Source: Lachnospiraceae bacterium | Lineage (GTDB): Bacteria > Bacillota > Clostridia > Lachnospirales > Lachnospiraceae | Assembly (NCBI GenBank): GCA_021199475.1 | Contig: JAJQHZ010000117.1 | Coordinates: 1-53,108, forward strand | Direction: 5' to 3' | Length of the DNA stretch: 53,108 nucleotides | In this document: positions 24,422 through 32,760 of the stretch, one piece after another | Position numbering within the stretch: the first letter of the stretch is position 1 | Layout of the letters: each line of letters begins with the position of its first letter | The notes under the pieces: generated by a model | What the model saw: only the letters and a program-made list of their open reading frames with translations | Databases searched by the model: none | What the model was told of the DNA's origin: nothing | Program-made: the position numbers and the translations under genes

Positions 24422-25798
24422 TTACCGTTTCCTCGGCTTCGGATTCGTGCTCTGAGGATTGGCCGCCCAGATCTCGTCCGCCGTCGGTTTCCAGTTCTCG
24501 GCGTACGGTGTGGTCTTGTCGCAGAGATCATCCACGCTCTCCGGGCTCTGATAATCGGTGTTGACCGCGTTCGTCTCCTTCACCATCTTGCGCAGCGCCT
24601 CCGGATTCTCCAGCATCGGGCACGGACGCAGCATATTGTCATTGAACGGCTGATTGTCATGATAAGCCTGGAAAATCGGGCTCTTCAGCGCATCCTTCAG
24701 GGTCGTGTTCTTGATATTGCAGTTCGAGTAATGAATAAACACGCACGGCTCAACATCGCCTTTCGCGTTGATGTGCAGGTAATAGCGGCCTCCGGCCACG
24801 CAGCCGTGCACATACTCTGCGTCATTCTGGAAGTCCAGCGTAAACAGAGACTTTGTCTTGCGGTATTCGCGGATCTTGCTGTACATCAGCTTCCGCTGCT
24901 CCGGCGAAGGCAGAAGTGCCGCGGACGCGTCGTTTCCAACCGGCATATAATGGAAGAACCAGGCGAAGTACGCGCCGCTGTCTATCAGTGTGTCAAAATA
25001 CTCCTCGCTCGATACACTCTCCACATTTGCCGCTGTATAGCAGGTAGACACGCCAAACGGAAGACCGCGGTCCTTCAGAAGCTTCATGGAGTGCATGACC
25101 TTCTGATAAATGCCCTTGCCGCGGCGCCCGTCGTTGGCTTCCTCGGAACCTTCGACACTGAACGCCGGGATAAAGTTCTTCACGCGCAGAATCTCATCAC
25201 AGAATTCCTCGTCGAAAAGCGTACCATTTGTAAACGCCAGGAACTCACAGTCCGGATGCATCTCGCAGAGCTTAATGATATCCTTCTTGCGGACCGTCGG
25301 CTCACCGCCGGTGTATATGTACATGTACACGCCGATCTCCTTGCCCTGACGGATGATCGAATCAATCTCCTCCAGCGTCAGGTTCAGCTGATGGCCGTAC
25401 TCCGCAGCCCAGCAGCCGGTACACTGCAGATTGCACGCGCTTGTCGGATCCAGCAGGATCGCCCACGGTGAATTGCAGTTATTTTCCTTCATATTTTCTT
25501 CCTGAAGCAGGCTGCCCTTCAGGCTGGCGTTGATGATAAAATTCTGGAAAAAGGCTTTCCGCACGCCCGGATCCAGCTGATACATCCGCATCACCAGCTG
25601 ATACCAGTTGTTATCCTTATCCTTGATTGCGTTGCGGATCGCATTTCGCTGCCCTGCATACCAGTCCTTCGGCGTATATTTGTCCACCAGATCCATCAGC
25701 TTTGGAATATTCGTCTCCGGATCCTTCTCCAGATAGCCGAGTGCCTGCTTTGCCACGACCTCAATTGCGGTTGATTTTGCCTTATCTGTCAGTTTCAT
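24422..25798 (-). CDS. Radical SAM protein
   Basis: 458 residues. An N-terminal helical region of ~105 residues precedes the radical SAM core with the 4Fe-4S motif CNLQCTGC (C122, C126, C129), YIYTGGEPTVRK, FLAFTNGTLFDEEF and SVEGSEEANDGRRGKG. Cysteines in HGCVAGGRYYLHINAKGDVE, PCVFIHYSNCNI and LRPCPMLENP suggest a SPASM-like region with extra clusters. The C-terminus ends in NPQSTNPKPRKR. Specific reaction unknown. It is the last gene behind a TetR regulator and a DUF308 membrane protein, so may be induced by whatever TetR senses. Confidence 0.85.
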   Translation of the reverse strand: MKLTDKAKSTAIEVVAKQALGYLEKDPETNIPKLMDLVDKYTPKDWYAGQRNAIRNAIKDKDNNWYQLVMRMYQLDPGVRKAFFQNFIINASLKGSLLQEENMKENNCNSPWAILLDPTSACNLQCTGCWAAEYGHQLNLTLEEIDSIIRQGKEIGVYMYIYTGGEPTVRKKDIIKLCEMHPDCEFLAFTNGTLFDEEFCDEILRVKNFIPAFSVEGSEEANDGRRGKGIYQKVMHSMKLLKDRGLPFGVSTCYTAANVESVSSEEYFDTLIDSGAYFAWFFHYMPVGNDASAALLPSPEQRKLMYSKIREYRKTKSLFTLDFQNDAEYVHGCVAGGRYYLHINAKGDVEPCVFIHYSNCNIKNTTLKDALKSPIFQAYHDNQPFNDNMLRPCPMLENPEALRKMVKETNAVNTDYQSPESVDDLCDKTTPYAENWKPTADEIWAANPQSTNPKPRKR

Positions 25799-25837
25799 CG
25801 TTTTCCTCTCCTTTTTCTATCCTTTATTCCATTTCAT

Positions 25838-25898
25838 TTCATATCCGTACCTGCAAAGCAGGCGCGGGTGAAGGCCGCGTCAATCGCAAAGCGACTTT
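25838..25898 (-). repeat. Dispersed leader element, copy 2 (upstream of the radical SAM gene)
   Basis: Minus strand GCGATTGACGCGGCCTTCAC then CCGCGCCTGC, TTTGCAGGTACGGATATG. It matches copy 1 at 6408-6466 over about 55 positions with scattered changes, and both end about 40 bp before a start codon. It overlaps the last codons of the DUF308 gene. Confidence 0.5.
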
Positions 25899-26500
25899 TC
25901 TTTTGCACGGCTTCTATTCTTTATCATGCGTCCACCTTCCTGCCCCGAAAACCGATCCAGAATCTTAACCGTATAAACCGCAACACACAGATTCAGTACT
26001 CCCTCCAGCAGGACCGCAGTCCCTGTCAGCGTTCTGGTAATCCCCTCTCCATTATATGGATCAATGACCAGAATCATTCCAAACACACCCGTCAGAATCG
26101 CGACCAGAAGAATCTGCCCCCAGAGATGCAGACCGAATTTTTTCGCATCCAGCGACATCTGAATGCGCAGCAGCGCGTCCATCAGAATCACTAGCCCCAG
26201 AATCACATAGAGAAGCTGCGCATAATTCGAACCGCGAACCAGAATTAAAAGCCCCAGTGCGCACATCAGAATACCAAACGCAAAGTCATACTGGAACGCA
26301 AGGCAATAGAAATCCTTCGAAAAATAGCCAATCATCTTAATGATGCCATCTGCAATAAAAATAACCCCCAACAGACGAATCAGGATATCCGCTGAATAAT
26401 AATCCGGATTTATAAGCAGACAGACTCCAAACACACAAACCACAACGGCAATTGCAATGTATCCGTTGCGCGCGATTTTCAGTGTCCTCAGCGAGTCCAT
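25880..26500 (-). CDS. DUF308/HdeD-like membrane protein
   Basis: 206 residues, about six membrane spans in three pairs (IAIAVVVCVFGVCLLINPDY, ILIRLLGVIFIADGIIKMIG, LLYVILGLVILMDALLRIQM, ILLVAILTGVFGMILVIDPY). This is the DUF308 pattern of HdeD-like proteins, with a cytoplasmic basic tail. Role unknown; in enterobacteria HdeD is acid-stress linked, which cannot be assumed here. It sits between the TetR gene and the radical SAM gene in the same direction. Confidence 0.82.
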   Translation of the reverse strand: MDSLRTLKIARNGYIAIAVVVCVFGVCLLINPDYYSADILIRLLGVIFIADGIIKMIGYFSKDFYCLAFQYDFAFGILMCALGLLILVRGSNYAQLLYVILGLVILMDALLRIQMSLDAKKFGLHLWGQILLVAILTGVFGMILVIDPYNGEGITRTLTGTAVLLEGVLNLCVAVYTVKILDRFSGQEGGRMIKNRSRAKEKSLCD

Positions 26501-26660
26501 ACCTTCCCCTCCTTTCGACGCCTATTATATTCCCGACATTTTTCGAAAAAAACAGACAAAAAAAGCGCAATGTCCAAAAATCAGACACTGCCCCAAAATT
26601 GACCAAAAAAGCTCCCGCCATCGTACAGTCTGGCTGCCACATCCTGCAGCTGCGGCCGCT

Positions 26661-27314
26661 TCATCCAGCCACTCCAGGCACCTCTTCCGTCAGCTCCAGC
26701 ACGCGTTTCATACCGGAAGCCAGATCTTCCTTCATTCCGTGCTCCAGCCAGTCCAACAGTACTCCCTCCAGAATACACTTCTGGAAATTTCGCATCAGCC
26801 GCTGATCCTCCCCGGAAAGCTTCTGAATATCCACATAGCCCCTTGCCCGCAGGACATAATTCGAAACAATATATTCGCACAGCGTATCCAGATGATGCTG
26901 CAAAACCGCTCGGTCCATGTAGCGGTAGATGTGAAGAATCGCCCGCCGGTTCTCCTGAAGCAGCTCCACCACCTTCAGCAGGCCATCATAAATGTCTTCT
27001 GAGTCACCGTCCAAATGAAACGGGGAATACGTCTCCTGCACCACCTGCCCTGTATTTGATGGTCTACCTTCTTCCTTTCCCGAAACTGTCCGGGAATCTG
27101 CTTCCTGCTGCCCGGCCGCCTGCATGATCCGGTCCAACTCCCGTTTGAACGCATACTCCATCACATCCGTAATATCCCGGAAATGATAATAAAACGTATT
27201 TCGGTTAATCCCGCACCGCTCCACGATATCCTTCACCGTAATCTTCGTAAACGGCCGCTCATTCAGCAGCTCCATCACCGTCTGAATGATTATCTCCTTC
27301 GTCATTCCTGCCAT
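26661..27314 (-). CDS. TetR/AcrR-family transcriptional regulator
   Basis: 217 residues. The helix-turn-helix is at residues ~5-50 (EIIIQTVMELLNERPFTKIT, VKDIVERCGINRNTFYYHFR). The ligand domain is helical with a short Glu/Ser/Pro-rich insert (QEADSRTVSGKEEGRPS) and ends in a Gly/Val tail. Its start codon overlaps the stop of the preceding 117-residue gene by 13 bp, so they are co-transcribed. It probably controls the DUF308-radical SAM genes downstream. Confidence 0.9.
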   Translation of the reverse strand: MAGMTKEIIIQTVMELLNERPFTKITVKDIVERCGINRNTFYYHFRDITDVMEYAFKRELDRIMQAAGQQEADSRTVSGKEEGRPSNTGQVVQETYSPFHLDGDSEDIYDGLLKVVELLQENRRAILHIYRYMDRAVLQHHLDTLCEYIVSNYVLRARGYVDIQKLSGEDQRLMRNFQKCILEGVLLDWLEHGMKEDLASGMKRVLELTEEVPGVAG

Positions 27315-27655
27315 GAAAAATCCCCCCAGGATTCATTCAGCCACGCAATCGCTGCGTCGAGCCCTTCCTGTGAAAGTTCAAAGGACCGGGTCGTCTTCTG
27401 TTCCTCCGGTGTACATTCCCAGCAATATGGCTGCGGATAGGTCGCTGCCACGATCTGATTGTCCTTTACAAACATGTTATAACGCATCCCTTTATAGCTG
27501 CCGGTGAAATTCCTCTTTTTTAAAAAGCCGACAGAGATCTGACCGTCCAAAGTAAAATACTGATGTTCCATTTTCTCATTCGCACCCGCCGATTCTTTCC
27601 CTTTTTCTGCGACAGATTCCATACACACTTCGCTGCCGCAATCCGCAAAGAACAC
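27302..27655 (-). CDS. Small conserved-looking protein of unknown function
   Basis: Up to 117 residues; the first start is a GTG without a good ribosome-binding site and ATG 27571 (MEHQYFTLDGQ) is a plausible true start (about 89 residues). The core reads YFTLDGQISVGFLKKRNFTG, MRYNMFVKDNQIVAATYPQP and EEQKTTRSFELSQEGLDAAI, an alpha/beta pattern I have seen in small Lachnospiraceae proteins of no assigned role. It is coupled to the TetR gene. Confidence 0.6.
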   Translation of the reverse strand: MFFADCGSEVCMESVAEKGKESAGANEKMEHQYFTLDGQISVGFLKKRNFTGSYKGMRYNMFVKDNQIVAATYPQPYCWECTPEEQKTTRSFELSQEGLDAAIAWLNESWGDFSWQE

Positions 27656-27722
27656 GGCAGGGTCAAATACACTCGTATTGTAAATCTTCCGGGTTCGAAA
27701 ATCAATCAGAAAATCAAATACC

Positions 27723-27804
27723 GGTTTTCTGCAGAAGCTCAGATAAATGGTCTCTTCAGAAAACCAAATAAAGGGACCTCCTTACATTTCTGTAAGAGGC
27801 CCTT
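27723..27804 (-). terminator. Terminator and inverted repeat upstream of the 117-residue gene
   Basis: AAGGGACCTCCTTACA and TGTAAGAGGCCCTT (27771-27804) form a hairpin with TTTATTTGG following on the minus strand, ending the gene at 27864. Beside it GGTTTTCTG ... CAGAAAACC (27723-27764) is a second inverted repeat in the promoter region of the next operon. Confidence 0.55.
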
Positions 27805-27863
27805 CCTGCAACGCTCTTTTAACTATTTTTAACCGTCATTGAAAAACTATTTTTTAAAAACTG

Positions 27864-28292
27864 TCAGTTTTCTGCTATTAATGTCTCATCGATGCCGCCA
27901 AGCGGATGAATGCTGCAGGCATCCAGAGCCAGGCGAATGGCATCCCAAGTCGCAGGCAGAAGGCCAAACCAGGTGACCCGAATCTGATAAGAAAGGACCC
28001 CATTTCCACGGTCAGAAAACCAGATCATCCGCGCTTCCTGGTTGTTCTCTCTGATCTGCTCTACTACCTTTCTCCCAGACGAACCTGATGCCGCGGCAAC
28101 CATAATCAGATAAGGATTCTGCCTGACAAAGGAGAGGTAAGCGGCAAGCTGATCCCTGCCGATAAAGGAATGGGTCATCGCCCATTCACCGCGATCAAGC
28201 GTAGCTCTGCGCAAAAGCGCATCCAGCCCGGCCTGCTCCGGCGCTCCGGCGATATCCTGCTCGTTGTCTGCATAAATCACATACCGAACCAT
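27864..28292 (-). CDS. Receiver-like protein of unknown function
   Basis: 142 residues from ATG 28292, fixed by AGGAGGTGGGTGGC; the frame is open further up without a site. It reads MVRYVIYADNEQDIAGAPEQ, YLSFVRQNPYLIMVAAASGS, EARMIWFSDRGNGVLSYQIR, resembling the alternating strand-helix layout of a response-regulator N-terminal domain, with possible remnants of a LytTR-type protein. The phospho-acceptor Asp is not obvious and no kinase is nearby. Single gene with its own terminator. Confidence 0.55.
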   Translation of the reverse strand: MVRYVIYADNEQDIAGAPEQAGLDALLRRATLDRGEWAMTHSFIGRDQLAAYLSFVRQNPYLIMVAAASGSSGRKVVEQIRENNQEARMIWFSDRGNGVLSYQIRVTWFGLLPATWDAIRLALDACSIHPLGGIDETLIAEN

Positions 28293-28309
28293 GCCACCCA
28301 CCTCCTGTC

Positions 28310-28390
28310 CTGCATTGCTTTTTATGCAGGACGCAGGCCGCGCATCGCCGAACGGCGATTTTGCATGCGCGGCTCTCCGTTTCCTGTCCT
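28310..28390 (-). repeat. Dispersed leader element, partial copy 3
   Basis: Minus strand GCGATGCGCGGCCTGCGTCC matches the core of copies 1 and 2 (GCGATTGrCGCGGCCT). It sits in the leader of the gene at 27864-28292, flanked by GCGCGGCTC/GATTTTGC hairpin-forming sequence. Confidence 0.35.
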
Positions 28391-28490
28391 GCAATCTGCC
28401 TTTTACTTTACCCTGTTTCATGCAGAATTTCAATAGGTGCGTGCTAAACGGTCGTATTTTCAGTTAAACGGTCATTGCGGTTCTGCTGTG

Positions 28491-29753
28491 TCAGAACCGC
28501 CCCGCGCTCAGCCACTCGTCCACAAAATCATGCAGCGTCGCAACGGTGTCTCCGAATTCGCCTTCGTATTTCTCCAGATGCTTCGCGGGGGTAAACCGGT
28601 GGGTGGCTCCCTCAACGAACGCGATGGTCTTGTCCCTGCTCGCGGCCATGTCGTAGATGGTCTCGGATGCAAGGAATTCCCATCCGGCCGTCATTCCCAT
28701 GACCAGAGTCGGTGCCTTTACATGAGCCATATTTCCCGGCGGGCAGTTATAGGTGGAGTCCCACTCCACGCCCCACAGGTGATCCTCGTCAAAGCCATAT
28801 TCCGCAGAGGTCCGCACCGCATAGGAATTCAGGTACGTCTTTACCGAAAGGAACCGTGCGCCTTCCCAGAAGGAGTCGGTAAACGATACCGGATTTTCCG
28901 GTCCCCGGAGGCTGTGAATGATCTCCTCTGTCCGGGTGCCGTCCGGGTGGAGAAGCAGATGCGCACGTTTTGTGCGCGACATCAGCCGCGGATCCTGCGC
29001 GTAAAGCTTGTTGTTAAAAAATCCCTGCGCGCTTCCCGGTATAATCAGCGGCTCATCGTCCGTATAGTTCCCCTCACCGGCCTCGATCTTCATCAGGCGG
29101 GCCAGGGCATATTCTAATATGTAAATGTTTCGCGTGCTCTGGGCCTTCTGAAAATTCCGGATAAAATCATGAGAATAGGAGGAGCCTGCAGGGTCAAAGC
29201 CATTTGCCGGGTTGAAGAGGTTCAGGTCCTCGTTGATGAGCATTCCGCCATGCTCGTCCTCCACCGCCGGATCCAGGCTCAGAAGCTGCATCACCGCATT
29301 GCCCCAGTTGGAGTCCAACAGCATGACACCGTCCGCGGGCGGCAGCTCCTCCTCACTGGGATAGGGGAAAATTTTTTCCGGTCCCTGGAATACCTGCGGA
29401 CCGTTTTCCGCCACGGCCTGATATGCCGACATCAGAGTTCCGCCGCCGCTGTGCCCCATCAGGACAATTTTTTCCACCTGCGGAAGAGCGCGCAGATACT
29501 CCACCGCCGCTTTCACACTTCGCGTTTTGTCTGTCTGACTGAATATGATTCCTTCTTTGTTCATCACGTTCGCGTTCAGGACGGTATATCCCCGCTTGGC
29601 CAGCTCCGGACCGGTCACCCAGGTCAGATAATCCTCATCCGAATGCATGACCAGAACGGCAATTCTCTGCTTTTCATTTTTCTCTGCCGGCTCATATAAT
29701 ACCCCAGGAGAACGTTTTGCCACTTCCACGAACGTTGTCTTAAACTCTCCCAT
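28491..29753 (-). CDS. Alpha/beta hydrolase of the C-C hydrolase cluster
   Basis: 420 residues, cytoplasmic. Fold marks: RIAVLVMHSDEDYL, the nucleophile elbow GHSGGG (S102), DGVMLLDSNWGNAVMQLLSL with a candidate acid, and FVEGATHRF with the likely catalytic His near 385. The region DEPLIIPGSAQGFFNNKLYA to GARFLSVKTYLNSYAVR is a family-specific cap. It is the last gene of the long leftward cluster and has a paralogue (49466-50734) in the second block. Possible roles are ester or C-C bond cleavage acting before or after the neighbouring phloretin-hydrolase-like enzymes; the true substrate is unknown. Confidence 0.8.
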   Translation of the reverse strand: MGEFKTTFVEVAKRSPGVLYEPAEKNEKQRIAVLVMHSDEDYLTWVTGPELAKRGYTVLNANVMNKEGIIFSQTDKTRSVKAAVEYLRALPQVEKIVLMGHSGGGTLMSAYQAVAENGPQVFQGPEKIFPYPSEEELPPADGVMLLDSNWGNAVMQLLSLDPAVEDEHGGMLINEDLNLFNPANGFDPAGSSYSHDFIRNFQKAQSTRNIYILEYALARLMKIEAGEGNYTDDEPLIIPGSAQGFFNNKLYAQDPRLMSRTKRAHLLLHPDGTRTEEIIHSLRGPENPVSFTDSFWEGARFLSVKTYLNSYAVRTSAEYGFDEDHLWGVEWDSTYNCPPGNMAHVKAPTLVMGMTAGWEFLASETIYDMAASRDKTIAFVEGATHRFTPAKHLEKYEGEFGDTVATLHDFVDEWLSAGRF

Positions 29754-29819
29754 CTTACTTTCCCCCGTTTTAGGAACTGTCGAATGCTATTTCCTGTCGT
29801 CACTGGTTCCGAATGCTCA

Positions 29820-30683
29820 TCAGTCCTCATCCATCGGCAGGCCGCTGTAGGCCTCGTACAGATCCGGGAGGACATTGTACAGATGCTGCCGCTCGATGGT
29901 GTTGTGCGTCAGAACATTTTTCAGGTAGGTGTTATCCACCGGTGTACTCTCATCGCGGATGATCCTGCCATCCTTCGCGTAAAAGCCCATCCACTCACAG
30001 TTGATGCTCTCTCTGCCGCCAAGCGGGCACGGACGGCTGAAACGCAGCACCAGATGATGCCCCGGAGCGCCCTCGAATTCTTCCCAGCAAGCGTCCGGCC
30101 GGCAGTCCGCGTCGATCAGCTTCTGATAACGCTCCTCGGAAAGCCCGTAGTCGCGCAGGTCAATGTTGTGAGACACCGCCGGGATTCCCTTGCTCGGGTC
30201 GCCGCCCGCACCCAGATCCAGCGTCTCCAGAGACCACACGCCATCCTTATCGTCCACGCCGTTTACAAACCGATGATCCCAGTGATCCAGCGGATTCCAG
30301 ATTTTATAGCGCAGGCTTCCCTGTCCTTCCTTCATGCTTTTCGAATGCTGGTTGTACCATTTTCCGTACCAGCGTCTCCATTTGCCCTGCCAGGTCACCG
30401 GCGATACGGAATACTCGATGTAAAATCCATAGCCTCCCGGCATCATGGTATATCCATAGCAGACCTTCGGATATCCGGTCACCTGCAGATGATCCAGCCA
30501 GTGTTCAATCGGAATCGCGTCCTCCACCGCAATCGGTCCCGCGTCCAGAATCTGCTGCTGGACGGGGCTCGGCGGATAGAGCTTGTAATCGGTATAAAAA
30601 CGGGAAGACGGCATCGCCTTTTCTTCCTCTGTCAGCTCCGGTACCTTATAATAAGGCATACCGTCGTCAATGATCAGGCCCAT
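29820..30683 (-). CDS. DAPG/phloretin hydrolase-like C-C hydrolase (copy 1)
   Basis: 287 residues from ATG 30683 (AAAGGAGACAGAGGAAT upstream). It resembles the PhlG family, zinc enzymes that cut the bond between an acyl group and a phenolic ring (2,4-diacetylphloroglucinol hydrolase; phloretin hydrolase of Eubacterium ramulus). PhlG binds zinc with two His and two Glu. Here H260-x3-E264 (HNTIERQHLYNVLPDLY) fits the last pair, and WDH (H137) and ETLDLG (E153) are candidates for the others. The shared family frame includes LRYKIWNPLDHWDHRFVNG and RFSRPCPLGG. It is about 290 residues like its paralogue at 31731-32606. Five phased 11-bp repeats lie just upstream. Confidence 0.8.
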   Translation of the reverse strand: MGLIIDDGMPYYKVPELTEEEKAMPSSRFYTDYKLYPPSPVQQQILDAGPIAVEDAIPIEHWLDHLQVTGYPKVCYGYTMMPGGYGFYIEYSVSPVTWQGKWRRWYGKWYNQHSKSMKEGQGSLRYKIWNPLDHWDHRFVNGVDDKDGVWSLETLDLGAGGDPSKGIPAVSHNIDLRDYGLSEERYQKLIDADCRPDACWEEFEGAPGHHLVLRFSRPCPLGGRESINCEWMGFYAKDGRIIRDESTPVDNTYLKNVLTHNTIERQHLYNVLPDLYEAYSGLPMDED

Positions 30684-30704
30684 ATTCCTCTGTCTCCTTT
30701 CTCG

Positions 30705-30757
30705 TATCCATTTGTTATCCATTTAGTATCCATTTCGTATCTATGTATGATCCATTT
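30705..30757. repeat. Five 11-bp phased repeats before hydrolase copy 1
   Basis: TATCCATTT or close variants start at 30705, 30716, 30727, 30738 (degenerate) and 30749, exactly 11 bp apart. They fill the gap between the SDR stop and the ribosome-binding site of the hydrolase. Confidence 0.85.
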
Positions 30758-30778
30758 ATCTGATTCACAATCGATTGC

Positions 30779-31582
30779 TTACCCAACAATCAGTCCGCCA
30801 TTGACATCAATCCGCGCACCATTCACGAAGCTTGCCTCTTCGCTCGCCAGGAAGGTAAACGCACCGACAACGTCCTGCGGAACCATCATGCGGCCCACCG
30901 GAATTTGTGAGAGCATCTTTGCACGCTCTTCATCGCTAAGCATCGTCTCCTCCGGCACATCCTCCTCGCAATGGCCGATCAGAATACAGTTTGAGGTAAT
31001 TCCTTTTGGTCCCAGTTCCTTTGCCATCTCATAAGTCAGCGCCTCAAGACCCGCACGGGCAGCAGCGAAGGATGGATCAAGAAAATATCCGCCGTTTCTC
31101 GCATCCCATGTCGTAATGTTGATGATACGCGGCGCCTTGCTCTCCAGCAGATATGGCATTGCATTTTTCGCATTCACAAACGCGGATTCCACGACCTCCA
31201 TGGAGTGGCGCCAGATGGTTTTGTCTGTATGCTCAAAATCATAGCGGATATGGCCTCCTTTGGCATTTACAATCACATCCAGGCTGCCAAAATGTTCATA
31301 AACCAGGCGCATGATATCACTCATATGCTCATGCGTTTCATAAATTTCCGGCGCAGCAGCCATATTCTCTTCCCATTTCGCTTTCGGATTCTGCGCAAGT
31401 CCGATCACGTGATCGCGATACTTTGGATTAATTTTTTCTGCAATCGCCTTCTGCGCTTTTGTATGCAGCCCGCTCAGCATCGCTACGTTCATACCTGCTT
31501 CCAGAGCCGCGTTTACGATCGCCGAACCATTGTTTCCGGCGCCGCCGGTGATTGCCATGGTTCTTCCTTTTAATGTAAACAT
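30779..31582 (-). CDS. SDR-family protein lacking the YxxxK catalytic pair
   Basis: 267 residues of the classical short-chain dehydrogenase size. The cofactor loop is TGGAGNNGSAI; NAKGG takes the place of the usual NNAG, and INVNGG-like DVNGGLIVG ends the protein. The active-site block reads INITTWDARNGGYFLDPSFA then AARAGLEALTYEMAKELGPK: where Y-x3-K is expected there is F-x3-R, so both catalytic Tyr and Lys are replaced. It lies between the two C-C hydrolases in the same direction. It may bind a nicotinamide cofactor or substrate without classical proton relay, or catalyse a different step. Confidence 0.82.
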   Translation of the reverse strand: MFTLKGRTMAITGGAGNNGSAIVNAALEAGMNVAMLSGLHTKAQKAIAEKINPKYRDHVIGLAQNPKAKWEENMAAAPEIYETHEHMSDIMRLVYEHFGSLDVIVNAKGGHIRYDFEHTDKTIWRHSMEVVESAFVNAKNAMPYLLESKAPRIINITTWDARNGGYFLDPSFAAARAGLEALTYEMAKELGPKGITSNCILIGHCEEDVPEETMLSDEERAKMLSQIPVGRMMVPQDVVGAFTFLASEEASFVNGARIDVNGGLIVG

Positions 31583-31730
31583 ATCCTTATCTCCATCCTT
31601 TCTACTGTTTTCCAGGCCTGTCTCTCAAGATTCTGTTCCACAATGAACTCTTTTTATCTGGCACAGCACTTCACACTTGCAGCGAAGGTCATATGATAAC
31701 ACAGCTTGTAACCTCTGTTGAAAGACGGCA

Positions 31731-32606
31731 TCAGTCTGCATCCATCGGCTGGTCATGGTACTCTGCGTACAGATCCGGCAGGAAGGTGTACAGGTGCTCC
31801 CATTCGATTAGCGTGTGAATAACCACTTTCTTTAAATAAGCCTCATCCACCTTCGTGCTGTAGTCCCGGACAAGCTTGCCGTTGACCGGTCTCCAGCCGA
31901 TCCACTCGCGGCTCCTGGTCTCAATGCCGCCGGTCGGGCACGGACGGGAGTATGCCAGGCAGAGATGGGTCCCCGGCTCGTCAAAGGTCTCATAGGAGCC
32001 TTTTCCGGTCAGCTGACAGCCCGCATCCTTAAGCTCCTGCAGCCGCTCATCGGTCAGGCCGAAATCCTTCAGGTCAAACTGATGGCGGATGGTGTCATAC
32101 ATGCGGTCGCCCGCGCCCAGATCCAGACTCTCGGTCGTGTGAATGCCGTCCGAGCCGTCCTGCCAGTTTACATAATAATGGTCGAAGTGATCTGCGTAGT
32201 TCCAGATTTTATACCGCAGATTGCCGTGGCCCGGCACCATGCTCTTCGATTTCAGGTTCCTCCAGTTGCGGTACCACCGCTCCATCTCCGAAGAAATGTG
32301 AGGCGGACGCACACGGTAGGTCGCCACATAGCCGGAGCCGTCCTCGAACATACAGTAGCCCAGCTCTACTTTATCATAGCCATACGGCTTGAGCAAATCC
32401 ATGAAATTTTCCGGGCGGATGGCCTCTTCTACAGCCATCGGCTTCTGGATCACCTGCATCTCAACCGGCGACGGCATATGCAGCGGATAGTTGTAAAAAT
32501 ACTTTGCCAGCGGCATCTGCTCCTCCTCCGGGAACAGCTTCTGGCGGATTTTTACGATATTGTCGTCGTTTGTATCAATGATTTCTTTGTCTACTTCAAT
32601 AAACAT
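31731..32606 (-). CDS. DAPG/phloretin hydrolase-like C-C hydrolase (copy 2)
   Basis: 291 residues, paralogous to copy 1 across the whole length (LRYKIWNYADHFDHYYVNW, TTESLDLGAG, DLKDFGLTDERLQ, YSRPCPTGG, WIGWRPVNGKLVRDYSTKVD). Candidate zinc ligands: H143, E159 and the HxxxE pair H264/E268 (HTLIEWEHLYTFLPDLY). GGGAGAAAACG precedes the start. It is the first of the catabolic genes after the MATE gene. Two members in one operon suggest two substrates, two acyl positions, or a heteromer. The family assignment is from memory of PhlG-type motifs, the substrate is inference. Confidence 0.82.
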   Translation of the reverse strand: MFIEVDKEIIDTNDDNIVKIRQKLFPEEEQMPLAKYFYNYPLHMPSPVEMQVIQKPMAVEEAIRPENFMDLLKPYGYDKVELGYCMFEDGSGYVATYRVRPPHISSEMERWYRNWRNLKSKSMVPGHGNLRYKIWNYADHFDHYYVNWQDGSDGIHTTESLDLGAGDRMYDTIRHQFDLKDFGLTDERLQELKDAGCQLTGKGSYETFDEPGTHLCLAYSRPCPTGGIETRSREWIGWRPVNGKLVRDYSTKVDEAYLKKVVIHTLIEWEHLYTFLPDLYAEYHDQPMDAD

Positions 32607-32627
32607 CGTTTTCTCCCTTCTTGATAG

Positions 32628-32733
32628 CCAGTACTTCGTCTCCAGATTATCTCGCTATATGGAAGACGATGTACTGGATTTCCCCGGCCGGCAGGCAGGT
32701 ATCCGAACCAAAGCATCACTGCCTGACAGCCGG
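32628..32733. other. Two hairpins between the MATE gene and hydrolase copy 2
   Basis: CCAGTAC ... GTACTGG (32628-32677, with CGTCTTCCA-like inner pairing) and CCGGCAGGCAG ... CTGCCTgacaGCCGG (32687-32733). They lie inside the presumed operon and could be processing or stability elements. Confidence 0.5.
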
Positions 32734-32760
32734 TATTCCTTATCGTTCATAAAAACAGGG

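Noticed and set aside
29784-31034. Long plus-strand frame (416 codons) opposite hydrolase copy 1 and the SDR gene
   Set aside because: Shadow frame; both minus-strand genes have ribosome-binding sites and conserved family motifs.
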